NCBI RefSeq assembly: GCF_040581485.1
Contig: NC_090129.1
Coordinates: 15,201,501 to 15,265,500 of the forward strand
Origin: Linepithema humile
Lineage: Eukaryota > Arthropoda > Insecta > Hymenoptera > Formicidae
Direction of reading: 5' to 3'
DNA: 64,000 bases
In this document: positions 1-11,500 of the stretch, piece after piece
How the letters are laid out: each line of letters opens with the position of its first letter
Numbering within the stretch: position 1 is the stretch's first letter
The notes under the pieces: model-generated
Databases searched by the model: none
Told to the model about the DNA's origin: nothing
The model's input: only the letters and a program-made list of their open reading frames with translations
Made by a program: the position numbers and the translations under genes

Positions 1-2677
1 GACGTACGATATCGTTTCTTAGCATTTCCTGTACCTGTCTATTTACTTCGGCCTTATGCTTTTCCGGTAATCTATACGGTCGCGTATTCGCGGGTGCCGT
101 ACCGGCTTGAGTTACGATCTCGTGTTGCAGTGCCTCGGTGCAGGTCAGGGGTTCTCCGTCCAAATGGAATATGTCACTGTATTTTTCGCAGATTGCCAAT
201 ATTGCTTTTTCTTCTTCGCAATTCATATGCTCGGTCCTTATTGACTTCTTTATTTTTCCAATACGCGATAAAGGTACTGTATCCTCCTCTTCGCATTTTC
301 CGGTGGTTAAGATTTGTGCTTCCACCTTATTTTCTATGGGCTCAATATCGACGTGTGGGGCTTGTATTTCGATCTCTTCGTCGGTGGTGTTTATTACGCT
401 TACGGGACAGCTATAGTCACTGGCGTTTACTAAACAACCGCCGATGATCACCCCTGGTCGTGTCTCCAATACGTGCACGACTCCTAGAGCGTTTTCGCTT
501 GTCGTGGCCTGCACGACTGTTTCACTTCGTGGTGCCAATGTTATTTTTTTATAAGGAAACAGCTTGAATGTAGTTTCTCCTATGGTTAATCGCTTAGTGG
601 GGTACTCCCAATGCGTCACATGCCGTTTCAAAAAATCTGCGCCCAGAATTTCTTCATGTGTTATGGGGAAATCATCTCCCACTATATGTATCTTGTGTCT
701 TATGCGCTTGTTGCGCATGGGTATATTGGCTTCAATTATCCCCAAAGTTTCCGTTTTTCTTCCGGTGGCGCCAATTAATGTAATTTTTTCGTCATAGATT
801 AGCGTTTCTCCCTTCAGATGTTTTAGCTTTATTAATGTTAATGTAGCGCCGGTATCCACTAGCATGGTAGATATTTCTCCTTTTGCTTCTTTAACAGGGA
901 TTTTAATCAGATCCAAATCCGTGTTTGTTTGCGCTATTTTATCAGTATGTGCGACTTGTAGAGTTTTTGCTGGTCGAGCTGTTCTCTTGGCAGTGACCTC
1001 GCTCTCGTTATCGCTATCGTCGCCCTTGCCCTTATCACTTTTAGTGTATTTAATGGCTCTTGGGCGTACATTATCGTTTGAGTTGGCCCCCTTTTCGGGT
1101 CGGCCGTTTAGCAGCCAACACTCGTCGCGCAAGTGTCCTGTCTTTTTGCAATGCTTGCAATATTTTTCAAGAGCGTTTACTCTTTGTCCGTCTGCCTTGG
1201 GTAAGTTGAATCGGTTAGCGAAACGACTTGTGCGGTATTCGCGTCCGTGATGGCCCCATTTGCCACATTTTGCACATTGCGGTGGTTTTTCTCGCGTGGT
1301 ACCTACCGCTTTGTAATTAGGCTTATTCATTACGTTTGGGCCTCTCATTTTTTCTTCTGAGGCAGCCACTGCTATCGCCTCTTGCAGATTGCTGTAGTTC
1401 CGCGATCGGACTATTATTTTTATGTCCTCCTGCAATCCTAATTGAAAATTTTGCAGGGCCTGGCCTTGTATTGTTCCCTTAATCGTGTTCTTTTCGGCCA
1501 CGGTGTGTCCCTTGCCTTCAATCGTTGACTCATAGAGTTTCATTGCGAGCTGATCCACTCGCAGGCCATATGCTTGAGCGCCCTCCCTCTGCTTTTGCTT
1601 GAGTGTGTTAAACTCTAACTGCAGGTGAGCAATGCTTTTACGGGTCGTATAGCATACCTCGAGTTCTTGCTTCAGTTCCGCGAACGTTTGTATGTTTCGC
1701 GTCTGGAAATCGAGCATGACCTTTCCCTTTAGCTTAGTGCACAATATGGCCTTGAGTAACTGTGACTCTTCTGTAGGATTTATGCTTTCCATTGCATATG
1801 TGCTTGCGCTTAAAAATTCTTGAATTTTGTGCTGCGAGGTACCGTCAATTTCCGGTATTATACTCCGCGCCTCTTTTAATTGCATGTAGCTGGTCGCGGG
1901 TAGGGACCTACTTCGTATATCGAATGGGCCACGTCCGTATGTCACGTTCGTCTCTGTTACACGTCGTGGTGAAACCTGTGCCCTATTATCAGGCCCGAAC
2001 GCGACTGATCGGATCGTGTTTCTTATATCGCGTTGCTGTTCTTGTAGATCGACGAACTGCTCTTGTAAGCGTAGTATTTGCGTGTGGAAGTGTTCCTGTA
2101 TCCCTTGTAGTTGAACTCGCATGTCGCTCATAAATTCGACCATTATTTCCATCTGCTCAGTTTCGCGATTTCTATGCGTTCCAGCCTCTATTACGGTCTC
2201 TTCGCCCTCGTTACTTAGTTGTTCGCGTAACGATTTTATATCCTTGTCTATCGCGCTGGCAGTTATGTTGCGCGGTGCTTGGGCCATCGTGCTCCGGTAT
2301 CTTATCTCGCGCGGATCGAATATACTGCTATCGTATGAGGTCAGTTCGGACTCGCTATTTGCTGACGCGCGACTCAGTGTTCTACTGCCTATTTGTCTGT
2401 TTCGACGCGTTTCCCTATCCTCGCTTTCGGGTATTAGACTAGTATCTATTTCCCCGAAAGAGTAGTGTCGATTTACTTCTATATTCTCGTGGACTTCCGG
2501 ATTCTCGCTCGCGTTTTCGGTACTAGAACTCTGTGTTTCGAGTTCGCGATTTCCGCGTGTCGCACGCTGTGTTCCCTGACTCGGGTTTATAAGTGCGCTT
2601 ATCGCTCGTTGGCCCTGGCTGCTGAATAGCCAGGATCGATTAAGTTGCACGTTGGGGTTATCGCGTTCCTCGGACAT
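1..2677 (-). CDS. Ty3/gypsy gag-pol polyprotein, partial (runs off left edge)
   Basis: One uninterrupted minus-strand frame runs from the ATG at 2677 to the window edge (892 codons seen). The N-terminal half is Gag-like. A first CCHC knuckle near residue 464 starts CAKCGKWGHH, but its last Cys position is Tyr. A second knuckle near residue 510 (CKHCKKTGH...C) is complete. An aspartic protease motif LVDTGAT lies near residue 603, and the frame ends in the start of reverse transcriptase (RPYRLPEKHK near residue 865). Gag and pol are fused in one frame. RT, RNase H and integrase would lie left of the window. The GC content is much higher than in the viral block. The open frame suggests a young copy; the lost Cys may be damage or a family trait. 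Confidence 0.88.
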   Translation of the reverse strand, partial: MSEERDNPNVQLNRSWLFSSQGQRAISALINPSQGTQRATRGNRELETQSSSTENASENPEVHENIEVNRHYSFGEIDTSLIPESEDRETRRNRQIGSRTLSRASANSESELTSYDSSIFDPREIRYRSTMAQAPRNITASAIDKDIKSLREQLSNEGEETVIEAGTHRNRETEQMEIMVEFMSDMRVQLQGIQEHFHTQILRLQEQFVDLQEQQRDIRNTIRSVAFGPDNRAQVSPRRVTETNVTYGRGPFDIRSRSLPATSYMQLKEARSIIPEIDGTSQHKIQEFLSASTYAMESINPTEESQLLKAILCTKLKGKVMLDFQTRNIQTFAELKQELEVCYTTRKSIAHLQLEFNTLKQKQREGAQAYGLRVDQLAMKLYESTIEGKGHTVAEKNTIKGTIQGQALQNFQLGLQEDIKIIVRSRNYSNLQEAIAVAASEEKMRGPNVMNKPNYKAVGTTREKPPQCAKCGKWGHHGREYRTSRFANRFNLPKADGQRVNALEKYCKHCKKTGHLRDECWLLNGRPEKGANSNDNVRPRAIKYTKSDKGKGDDSDNESEVTAKRTARPAKTLQVAHTDKIAQTNTDLDLIKIPVKEAKGEISTMLVDTGATLTLIKLKHLKGETLIYDEKITLIGATGRKTETLGIIEANIPMRNKRIRHKIHIVGDDFPITHEEILGADFLKRHVTHWEYPTKRLTIGETTFKLFPYKKITLAPRSETVVQATTSENALGVVHVLETRPGVIIGGCLVNASDYSCPVSVINTTDEEIEIQAPHVDIEPIENKVEAQILTTGKCEEEDTVPLSRIGKIKKSIRTEHMNCEEEKAILAICEKYSDIFHLDGEPLTCTEALQHEIVTQAGTAPANTRPYRLPEKHKAEVNRQVQEMLRNDIVR

Positions 2678-3120
2678 TAACGCCGCTTAACTTTTAGTGT
2701 ACAATTTTTTTGTCAGTAATTTACAGAATTATTATCGCTCGCATGTTGAATCGCTGCTCGTGCCGTTGCGTCGGGCTGTCTTCTGCGTCCGGCTGTCGGC
2801 TGTTGAGGCAGGTCGCGGTTCGTCTCTGCGATAAGGCCGCTCTGCTCAGATTGCGCTGATTCAGCTCCTGCGGCGTTCTGCTAGGCTCACGCTGTCCCTC
2901 TGCTGCTTGCTGCTGCGGGTTGCTTCGGCCTTGTCACTTTCTTGGTCAACAGTTTCAACACTTTAACTTTCGTTTTGCGTTGTTTTTAGCTCTGGCGCCT
3001 GTGCTTCTAACTCTTCGAGTTAGGCTTCTTGGTCCAGCTGCAGCCGTGCCCAGGTCATCAGGGTATTCAGAACATCCAGGTAAACGGTAAAGATGGCGAA
3101 TCCCACCGCTGCCACCAATT
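2678..3120 (-). other. Leader of the gypsy element with likely primer binding site
   Basis: GC-rich non-coding stretch between the gag ATG and the presumed LTR. The minus-strand sequence TTGGTGGCAGCGGTGGGATT near 3099-3120 resembles the primer binding site/leader seen next to 5' LTRs of many insect gypsy elements. The short plus-strand open frame in here (3029-3214) has no recognisable domain and is taken as chance. Confidence 0.45.
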
Positions 3121-3557
3121 TGTTGCGCCTACTATGGTAGCGGTAGGCGCTGCGTATAGATTCGGGATTCGCCGTGCTGGTCAAGGGGGCTTTGGCTCGG
3201 AGAGTGTAGAATAATTAAGCACTTCTGAATATATATCGAATAGCTTTTATTTGGTATCTTCTTATTACACTTGTCACCTCACTTATTCGGCGACCGTACT
3301 ACCGTGGTTACGCGTGTACGCGACGTGTCGTGCTTCGTCCGGAACTTTGCTGATAAAAACCCGCGGCGCCTTGTGTGCCGCCTTAATTTATACGGATCAG
3401 TATTCGGAACACAATGAGACTTGAACTATATCGATCCATTGTGTTACCAAAATGCTGATCTGTTTAACCTACTTTAGACGCAAGTGACACTCGGGCTTCT
3501 AAGAACGAGTGCTCGCGTCAGCGCCTAATTGTTTAATAATTAAATAACTTTTGTCAC
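3121..3557 (-). repeat. Probable 5' LTR of the gypsy element (boundaries uncertain)
   Basis: On the minus strand this stretch has the order expected of an LTR: TG start near 3557 (TGTGACAAAAG), a TATA-like CGTATAAATT near 3395, an AATAAA polyadenylation signal near 3250, and an ACA end just before the primer-binding-like sequence. The 3' LTR is outside the window, so the ends cannot be confirmed by comparison. Confidence 0.45.
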
Positions 3558-5159
3558 AGGATTCTCGAGAAGTGGCCTCGATTAATGGCCTTCTAAATGT
3601 TTATTATTGTTATTGCCTAATTAACCTATAATTATTACGTTGTGGTCTTTCGACACACAACAAATGTAATGACGCGATAAATTGAGAACATCCAAATGCA
3701 GAGTGTAGATGCTTCTTGTGTAGCACAGATTTTTCATCTTGTATGAAATAAATGTAAAATGGCAGCAACGAGAAAGCACTTCGTGCTATTTTCAATAAAA
3801 TTAAAAACAATCTGAAACAAAAATATAACGAATATTTTTACATCCTAGCATCAATTATATACACATTCAAAGTTCCTTACAAACAGCAAAAATACTTTAT
3901 TTGTAAATGAAAACAATTTTAAAATTAACACCACAATTTCCTTGATATTAAAAATTTCTACAAATATGTTTCTCAATTTATACATATCTATTTCAAATAA
4001 TTTCAACTTAATTTTTTCTTTAAATTAAAAAATCTTTGACTAAAGTTAAAAGTTATTTGAATTAGTATCTCGTTACAAAAGTTATAAATTGTTTCATAAA
4101 TTGCACAAATGCAAAGAAAATAAAATAAAAGAAATCAAAATGTATGAAAAAAATTGGTAATTACTGCTTCAACAATTGCAACTTACCTTTTCTGATGTGT
4201 AATACATGTCAACACTGAATGCATGAAATGTGGCTTCAAAAAAATTTAATGCTTGGCTTTAATGCTTCATCTAAAGTTTAGATCACCCAAATGCAATTTA
4301 TATATCATTGTCGCACAGGTTTTTCATGTTAAATGAGATATACGCAAAATAAACTTTATGAATTAAATGAGGTATATGTATATAAAATGAAGTAATAAAA
4401 TAAATATCTTCTTCCTTGCATCAATTATGTACACCTTCATTATGATCATTGGAAAAACCTAAATTGTAAATAAAAATTTCCTAATTAACATAACCATGTT
4501 ATAGGTATTAAAAATTTATACAAATTCTTTTAACAATAAATAAACTATTTCGGACAATTTTAAATGTACTTCGTACTTTTATAAAAAAACAAAAAACAAT
4601 CCAGTATTTAAAAGAAGAACATAATAACAATATAAGAAAAGCACGTTTCTGCGCCACGTGTTTTAAGAGCATGATGCAATACGTAGTTGCGAGAAACAAA
4701 CTTACTATTCTAATTCGCACTCAAATCTGCTTCACAATGCATATATATTTTAAATTTTAATGCATAAACCAGCTCAACAGTCCGCATTGAAAAAGTTTTC
4801 GAATAATTACAGATAAGAAAAATGTTACCTGGTATAATGCTCAAACCGACGTTCACGCCGCAGGGACATGCCCAGTGCTGCAAGATCACGCATCCTGCAA
4901 CAAAGCAACATCAAGAGAACGGCCCCCACCATGCGGGCGCTACGGATGCGAGAACCGCGTCCGTGTGCACACGCGTCTGTGTGCGTAGCATACTATATTT
5001 TGTGTCACTTCCCCAGCCTGCGACAAATGCTACGAACTATAAATGCTAAAAAGCCAAGCGTTTTTAATCGAGTAAGGCGGGTCGTTTGAATATTTTAGGT
5101 TTCGTATTTTTCTTTTCTCCGCATTACTTACTGACGTACAATTTAATACACAATTAGAA
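3558..5159. other. AT-rich gene-free stretch with a diverged direct duplication
   Basis: No convincing gene on either strand. Two segments, about 3690-4020 and 4270-4560, share a series of words in the same order (aaatgca...ttttcat, gcatcaatta(t/g)tacac, attaaaaattt(c/a)tacaaat), which indicates an old duplication about 570 bp apart. A GC-richer patch at 4850-5010 carries short overlapping open frames without recognisable content. Confidence 0.5.
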
Positions 5160-5512
5160 CTTCCTCTATGCAAAAGGAGAAAAGCGACAAGTTATTTTTT
5201 GCTAAGCAAGAATTTTTTAGACTCTGGAGTGGTTTTTTGAGTGTAAAGGTGTTTCCGACGCATGTATCAAATCGGTCTCTTTTGCATGTCGCGTGAGGGC
5301 CTCGGGACTTTTTCCGGGCAGAAGGAAAAGAGCGATAAATCATTTTTAACATGGCTAAAATTGTTTAAGTGATTTTGGGGGTGGTTTTTTGGGTATAAGG
5401 GTGTCTTCCGACGCATGTATCGGATCGGTCTCTTTTGTACTTTGTTTGTGGGTCTCAAAACTTTTTCCCTGCAAAAGGACAAGAGCGACAAATCATTTTT
5501 AAAAAATCGTTC
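5160..5512. repeat. Tandem repeat, period about 151 bp, a little over 2 copies
   Basis: The words GCAAAAGGAGAAAAGCGACAA (about 5168), GCAGAAGGAAAAGAGCGATAA (about 5319) and GCAAAAGGACAAGAGCGACAA (about 5471) recur at even spacing. Between them recurs CCGACGCATGTATC(A/G)(A/G)ATCGGTCTCTTTTG. Copies differ by roughly 10-20 %. Minus-strand open frames here are by-products of the repeat. Confidence 0.75.
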
Positions 5513-5564
5513 CAGGAACGTTCCAAACTTCAACTAGCTGTTAAAACTCATTTTTTTTATAATT

Positions 5565-6479
5565 TTTAAATAATGTAATTAAGTACTTAAAATTTTAAAG
5601 AAATAAATTTTAACAAATATTATCCAGCAATTGCAAATATCTCTCAAAGTCGATCTCTCAAATAGAGATTGTAATTTGTATAAAATTAAATCATCAATGT
5701 ACTTTAATTTTATACAAATAACAATCTCCATTTGAGAGATCGACTTTGAAAGATATTCGCAATTGCTCGATGATATCTGTTAAAATTAATTTCTCTAAAA
5801 TTTTTAAATAATGTACGTATAAATAATAACAAAAAGATAGCAGATTGTTTCAGCATTAATGATTTTGTGTTTTGACTTGTGTATAATATTTTTCTTTATA
5901 TTGACTGGATAACTTAATATTAAAACGGTTTCAGCATTAAAATATTATAGTAAATAGAGTATCAAATTATAATTATTAGCTGAATCTTTAGCTATCCAGG
6001 CAATGTAAAAAAAAATATTATACATAAGTCAAAGCACAAAATCATTAATGCTAAAATTATTTGCTATCTTTTTGTTATTATTTATACGTACATTATTTAA
6101 AAATTTTAGAGAAATTAATTTTAACAGATATCATCGAGCAATTGCGAATATCTTTCAAAGTCGATCTCTCAAATGTAGATTGTTAATTTATATAATTTAA
6201 TTTTATACAAATAACAATCTCCATTTGAGAGATCGACTAGAGAGATATTTGCAATTGCTCGATAATATTTGTTAAAATTTATTTCTTTAAAATTTCAAGT
6301 AGTTAATTACATTATTTAAAAATTTTTAAGAAATATATATATATATAAACTGACTTTTTTTTTGGATGCTTCACCGGAATATATATATATATAATTAAAT
6401 ATTCATTATAATACAGCTTATATTTACACTATAAATACATATTAATTTCTTAAATTTTATTAAAGGATAAAAAAACGAC

Positions 6480-6549
<70 letters not shown>

Positions 6550-7670
6550 GGAATAAAATAAAAGTGGAACAACAAAAAAAAAAGAAATATAAAGAAGAAA
6601 TAAGCAGAAAAAGAAAAAAAAAGTATGTATATAAATAAATAAATAAATGTAAAAAATGTAAAAAATAATGTAAAAAAAAATATTATACACAGGTCAAAGC
6701 GATGAAATTAAAGTACATTGATGATTTAATTTTATACAAATAACAATCTCCATTTGAGAGATCGACTGTGAGAGATATTTGCAATTGCTCGATGATATTT
6801 GTTAAAATTCATTTCTTTAAAATTTTAAATACTTAATTACATTATTTAAAAATTTTAAAGAAATGAATTTTAACAAATATCATCCAGCAATTGCAAATAT
6901 CTCTCAAAGTAGATCTCTCAAATAGATATTGTTGTTTGTATAAAATTAAATCATCAATGTACTTTAATTTCATAAAAATAACAATCTTTATTTGAGAGAT
7001 CGACTTTAAAAGATATTCGCAATTGCTCGATGATATCTGTTAAAATAATTTTCTCTAAAATTTTTAAATAATGTACGTATAAATAATAACAAAAAGATAG
7101 CAGATAATTTTAGCATTAATGATTTTGTGCTTTGATTTGTGTATAATATTTTTCTTTATATTGACTGGATAACTTAATATTAAAACGGTTTCAGCATTAA
7201 AATATTATAGTAAATAGAGTATCAAATTATAATTATTAGCTCAATATTTAGCTATCCAGGCAATGTAAAAAAAAATATGATACATAAATCAAAGCATAAA
7301 ATTATTAATGTTGAAATTATTTGCTATCCTTTTGTTATTATGTATACGTAAATTATTTAAAAATTTTAGAGAAATTAATTTTAACAGATATCATCGAGCA
7401 ATTGCGAATATCTTTCAAAGTCGATCTCTCAAATGTAGATTGTTATTTGTATGAAATTAAAGTACATTGATGATTTAATTTCATACAAATAACAATCTCC
7501 ATTTGAGAGATCGACTTAGAGAGATATTTGCAATTGCTCCATGATATTTGTTAAAATTTATTTCTTTAAAATTTCAAGTACTTAATTACATTATTTAAAA
7601 ATTTTGAAGAAATGAATTTTAACAAATATCATCCAGCAATTGCAAATATCTCTCAAAGTCATATAGTACT
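5565..7670. repeat. Duplicated palindromic MITE-like repeats
   Basis: Two arms recur in opposite orientation. One is GCAATTGCAAATATCTCTCA (near 5629, 6138, 6884, 7397, 7632). The other is its reverse complement (near 5745, 6245, 6780, 7015, 7530). They form palindromes of about 250 bp whose ends read TTTAAATAATGTA. Between them lies a second palindrome built on ATAGCAGAT and ATTAATGATTTTGTG. The block 5565-6330 is repeated as 6840-7600, about 1.27 kb away. Another copy of the arm pair lies at 13360-13560, on the other side of the Helitron gene. No coding content. Confidence 0.75.
6484..6546. repeat. (GA)n microsatellite
   Basis: About 30 uninterrupted GA units followed by GTGAGG. The minus-strand open frame rich in Leu/Ser across it is an artefact of the repeat. 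Confidence 0.95.
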
Positions 7671-8127
7671 TATATTAGTCTTATATTACTTTTTTTGAGT
7701 AGTGTATAATAATTTTTTATATTTTTAAAATAAATATAAATATATTAATATTTATTATTTCTTTTGTTTCAGGTACTTTGAGTAAAGTTCTAGAAAAAAT
7801 TAATAAATATAAACAATAGAGAGACAGAAAAAGAAAAAGGGAAAACAAGAAAAAAGGAGAAGAGAAGAATATCTATTCATATTATAATATTATTAATTAG
7901 TTGAATATAATTATTATTATTATATTAAAATGTTTAATTATATTGTGTTGTAATATATAATTACGTTGTATATAAATAGTAATTTTAAACACTTAGTTAA
8001 TATTTTATTACAGTTATATTTATATTATTAATTATTGTGTTGTAATTTATTTTATGTGTAATCTATTATATGTGTAATTGATAATAAATATAATGTTAAT
8101 CTTAATATATATATATATAAATAATAA

Positions 8128-8169
8128 TTGATTATAAAGATGATTATGATAATGATTATGATGATAATT

Positions 8170-8267
<98 letters not shown>

Positions 8268-8310
8268 GATAATAATGATGATGATAACAATGATGATAAC
8301 TATGATGATA
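8128..8310. repeat. (GAT)n / (AATGAT)n microsatellite
   Basis: A run of about 25 GAT units (around 8160-8235) grades into AATGAT and related units. The poly-Met/Ile open frames on both strands come from this repeat and are not genes. Confidence 0.95.
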
Positions 8311-8552
8311 ATAATGTTGATATTTATCATTTTCCTACATATTTGCATGCATTAAAAAAATTCTTTATATATAATTTTTATTGTATACTAACAATTCAAA
8401 GAATAAAACAAACTAAATTTTGATAACATATTTGTTTAAATTTAATAAATAGAATTTTATAATTAATGTAATTATATAAATATATATAATATAATATAAA
8501 TAATATAAATATAATATAAAATTAATATAGTGTATACTTATATTTTTGTCAA

Positions 8553-11500
8553 ATGCCAAAGCGTAAGAAAGAGCGTACTTTAAACGAAGAACTTGAATTT
8601 CAACGACAATGTCGTGAAAGAATTGCAAAAAATCAACATCGTCGTTATTCTGTTGCTAAAAAAATAAAAAATAAATTAAAAACAGTTGATTATAGAAAAT
8701 ATGCTATAAATGTTACTGGTACAATACATGATAATCATATAACAGAACTGAACAAAGAACATTCTTTAGATATTACACTAATAAACAAACAAATTAGTTG
8801 CACTGGTAACATACATACTAATCGCATAATAGAAATAAATGAAGAAATAATTGAAGGAAATCCTGGAAATACTATATCATTAAATCAGCAAAGTTATGCA
8901 GAATATCTATCTCATTATCGATCACAGAAAAAACAACAATCTTGTTTAAATATTAATAGTACAATATTAATTGACGACATAAATGAATACTATATTGGTT
9001 CTATGGATGTGTCTTGTGTTCATTGCAATGCAAAATATTTTGCAGCCGAAAAAATATCTAATAAAGGCAATTCATTTCACGATTGTTGCAATCATGGCGC
9101 AGTATATTTGCAACCATTGCCTGAATTTCCTCAATTTATTCATAATTTATTTGATGGTAGTCATGTAAAATCTAATGATTTTTTTCAACATATTCGCAGT
9201 TATAATAGTTCATTTTCATTTGCATCATTTAATGCCAATTTAATTAATTTTCAAAATAGACGACCTGGTCCGTACTGTTTTAAAATACAAGGACAGATTT
9301 ATTATCAAATTAATACAGCGTTATATGCTGCGCAAAATGAAAGTCCTTCTTACGGTCAACTTTTTATTGTGGATTTAAATGAAACGATCGATCATCGTCT
9401 TAATCAAAATTCGTGTTTAGATTTTGAAATTGTTCAAAACCTTGAACATATAATGCGGAGATCTAATGTATTTGCTCAATCTTATCAAATGATGGGTGAA
9501 GAATTAGAAAATCAACGACGTTTGGAAATGGAATCTGGTGATTTGTTACCAGGATTACAATTATCATTTACTTTAAGATCAGGTATGGATCGACGTCGAT
9601 ATAATGCTCAAAGAACTAATGAAGTTGCAGCTGTTTTTCGTACTACTGCTGATGGAAAAATTCCAGAATCATATGTTACAATACGTAATAAAAATACTAA
9701 AATTTTGCAAAAAGTAAGTACTATGGATCCAAATGTTGAACCATGGATATATCCATTATTTTATCCATATGGCATTCAAGGTTGGCATCGTGATTTAACA
9801 AAATTAAATAGCAATAAACGAATAACAAGAGGACAATATATTAAATATCGTATGGCTATTCGTGATGAATTTAATGTTTTTATATTAGGTCGTCGCTTAT
9901 TTCAACAATGGCTTGTGGATAATTATGTAAAAATGGAAAAGGATAGAATTGATTATTGCAAAACTCATCAAAAAGAACTACGTTCTGAAACATATCAAGG
10001 TTTAAGAGATTATATACAAACTATGGCAAATAATTTAAATGGACGTATTGGCAAAATGGTAATACTTTCTTCCACATTTATTGGATCACCACGTAATATG
10101 ATGCAAAATTATCAAGATGCAATGGCAATTGTTAGTAAATTTGGAAAACCAGATCTTTTCATTACAATGACTTGTAATCCAAAATGGCGTGAAATTGAAG
10201 AAAATCTTTTGCCTGGTCAGCAAGCTTCTGATAGACCTGACATTTGTGCTCGCGTTTTTAACATTAAAAAAAATTATTTAATTGACTTGATTGTTAAGCA
10301 AAAATTTTTTGGTGAAGTAGCAGCGTTTGTGTATGTTATTGAATTTCAAAAACGTGGTTTGCCTCATGTTCATATGTTGATTACTTTAAAATATAATTTT
10401 AAAATAACAAATCCACAGATTGTTGACAAATATATTTCTACTGAAATTCCTGATCCATCTGACAATCGTATTTTACATGATATAGTTATGAAGCATATGA
10501 TTCATGGACCTTGTGGTGATTGGTGTTTGGTAGATGGTAAATGTTCGAAACATTATCCGAAATCTTATTTTGAAGAGACTAAAATGGATGAAGATGCTTA
10601 TCCCTATTATTGTCGACGAAATAATGGTAAAAATTTTAAACGTCCTGGTGGTTATATAGTTGATAATCGTTATGTTGTTCCATATTGTCCTACTTTATCG
10701 ATTATATTTAATTGTCATATTAATGTCGAAGTAGTTTCAAGTATCAAATCAGTTAAATATCTATATAAATATATTTATAAAGGGCACGATGTTGCTGCTA
10801 TAACCATTGAACCAATAACAGAAAATGTAATTATTGATCATGATGAGATACACAATTATATCGAAACTCGTTATGTTGGACCTGTAGAAGCCTGTTGGCG
10901 TATCCTTGGTAAGAAGTTACAAGATAAAAGCCATACTATAATGCGTTTACCAGTCCATCTTCCTAACGAACAAAATATTATAATTGAAAATGAATCTAAT
11001 GAAGACACAATAACTTCTGCATTAAGCCAGGTTACTATGTTAATCGATTATTTTTCATTAAATTTGCGTGATGAAGAAGCAAGACAATATTTATATATTG
11101 AAATTTCACGCTATTATACATTTAAAAAAGAGAAAATTAATGATAGAAATGTGTCACACTGGGTTAAACGCAAAAGTCACTATAATTGCATAGGACGAAT
11201 GTATTCTGTTAGTCCATCTCAAACAGAATTATTTCATTTACGATTATTATTACTTACAATAAAGGGGGCTATAAGTTTTAATAATTTAAGAACTGTAAAT
11301 GGAGAATTATGTCAATCATTTACGGCAGCATGTTTGGCTTTAGGTTTAATCGAAGATGATGATGAATGGAATCGAGCTATGAATGAAGCTGTTGGGTGGA
11401 TGATGCCACGACAACTTCGTAAATTATTTGTACGAATATTATTACATTGTCAGCCATTACATCCTGAAGAATTATGGGATAACTTTAAAACAGCTTTGTC

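Noticed and set aside
5160..5512. Regularly spaced repeats that might suggest a CRISPR array
   Set aside because: Only two to three copies, period about 151 bp, whole units repeated and not short repeats with unique spacers; context is eukaryotic.
6460..6690. Ser/Leu-rich open frame on the minus strand
   Set aside because: Entirely explained by the (GA)n microsatellite and poly-A/T flanks.
8052..8355. Poly-Ile and poly-Met open frames on both strands
   Set aside because: Translation of a GAT-type microsatellite; no codon structure beyond it.
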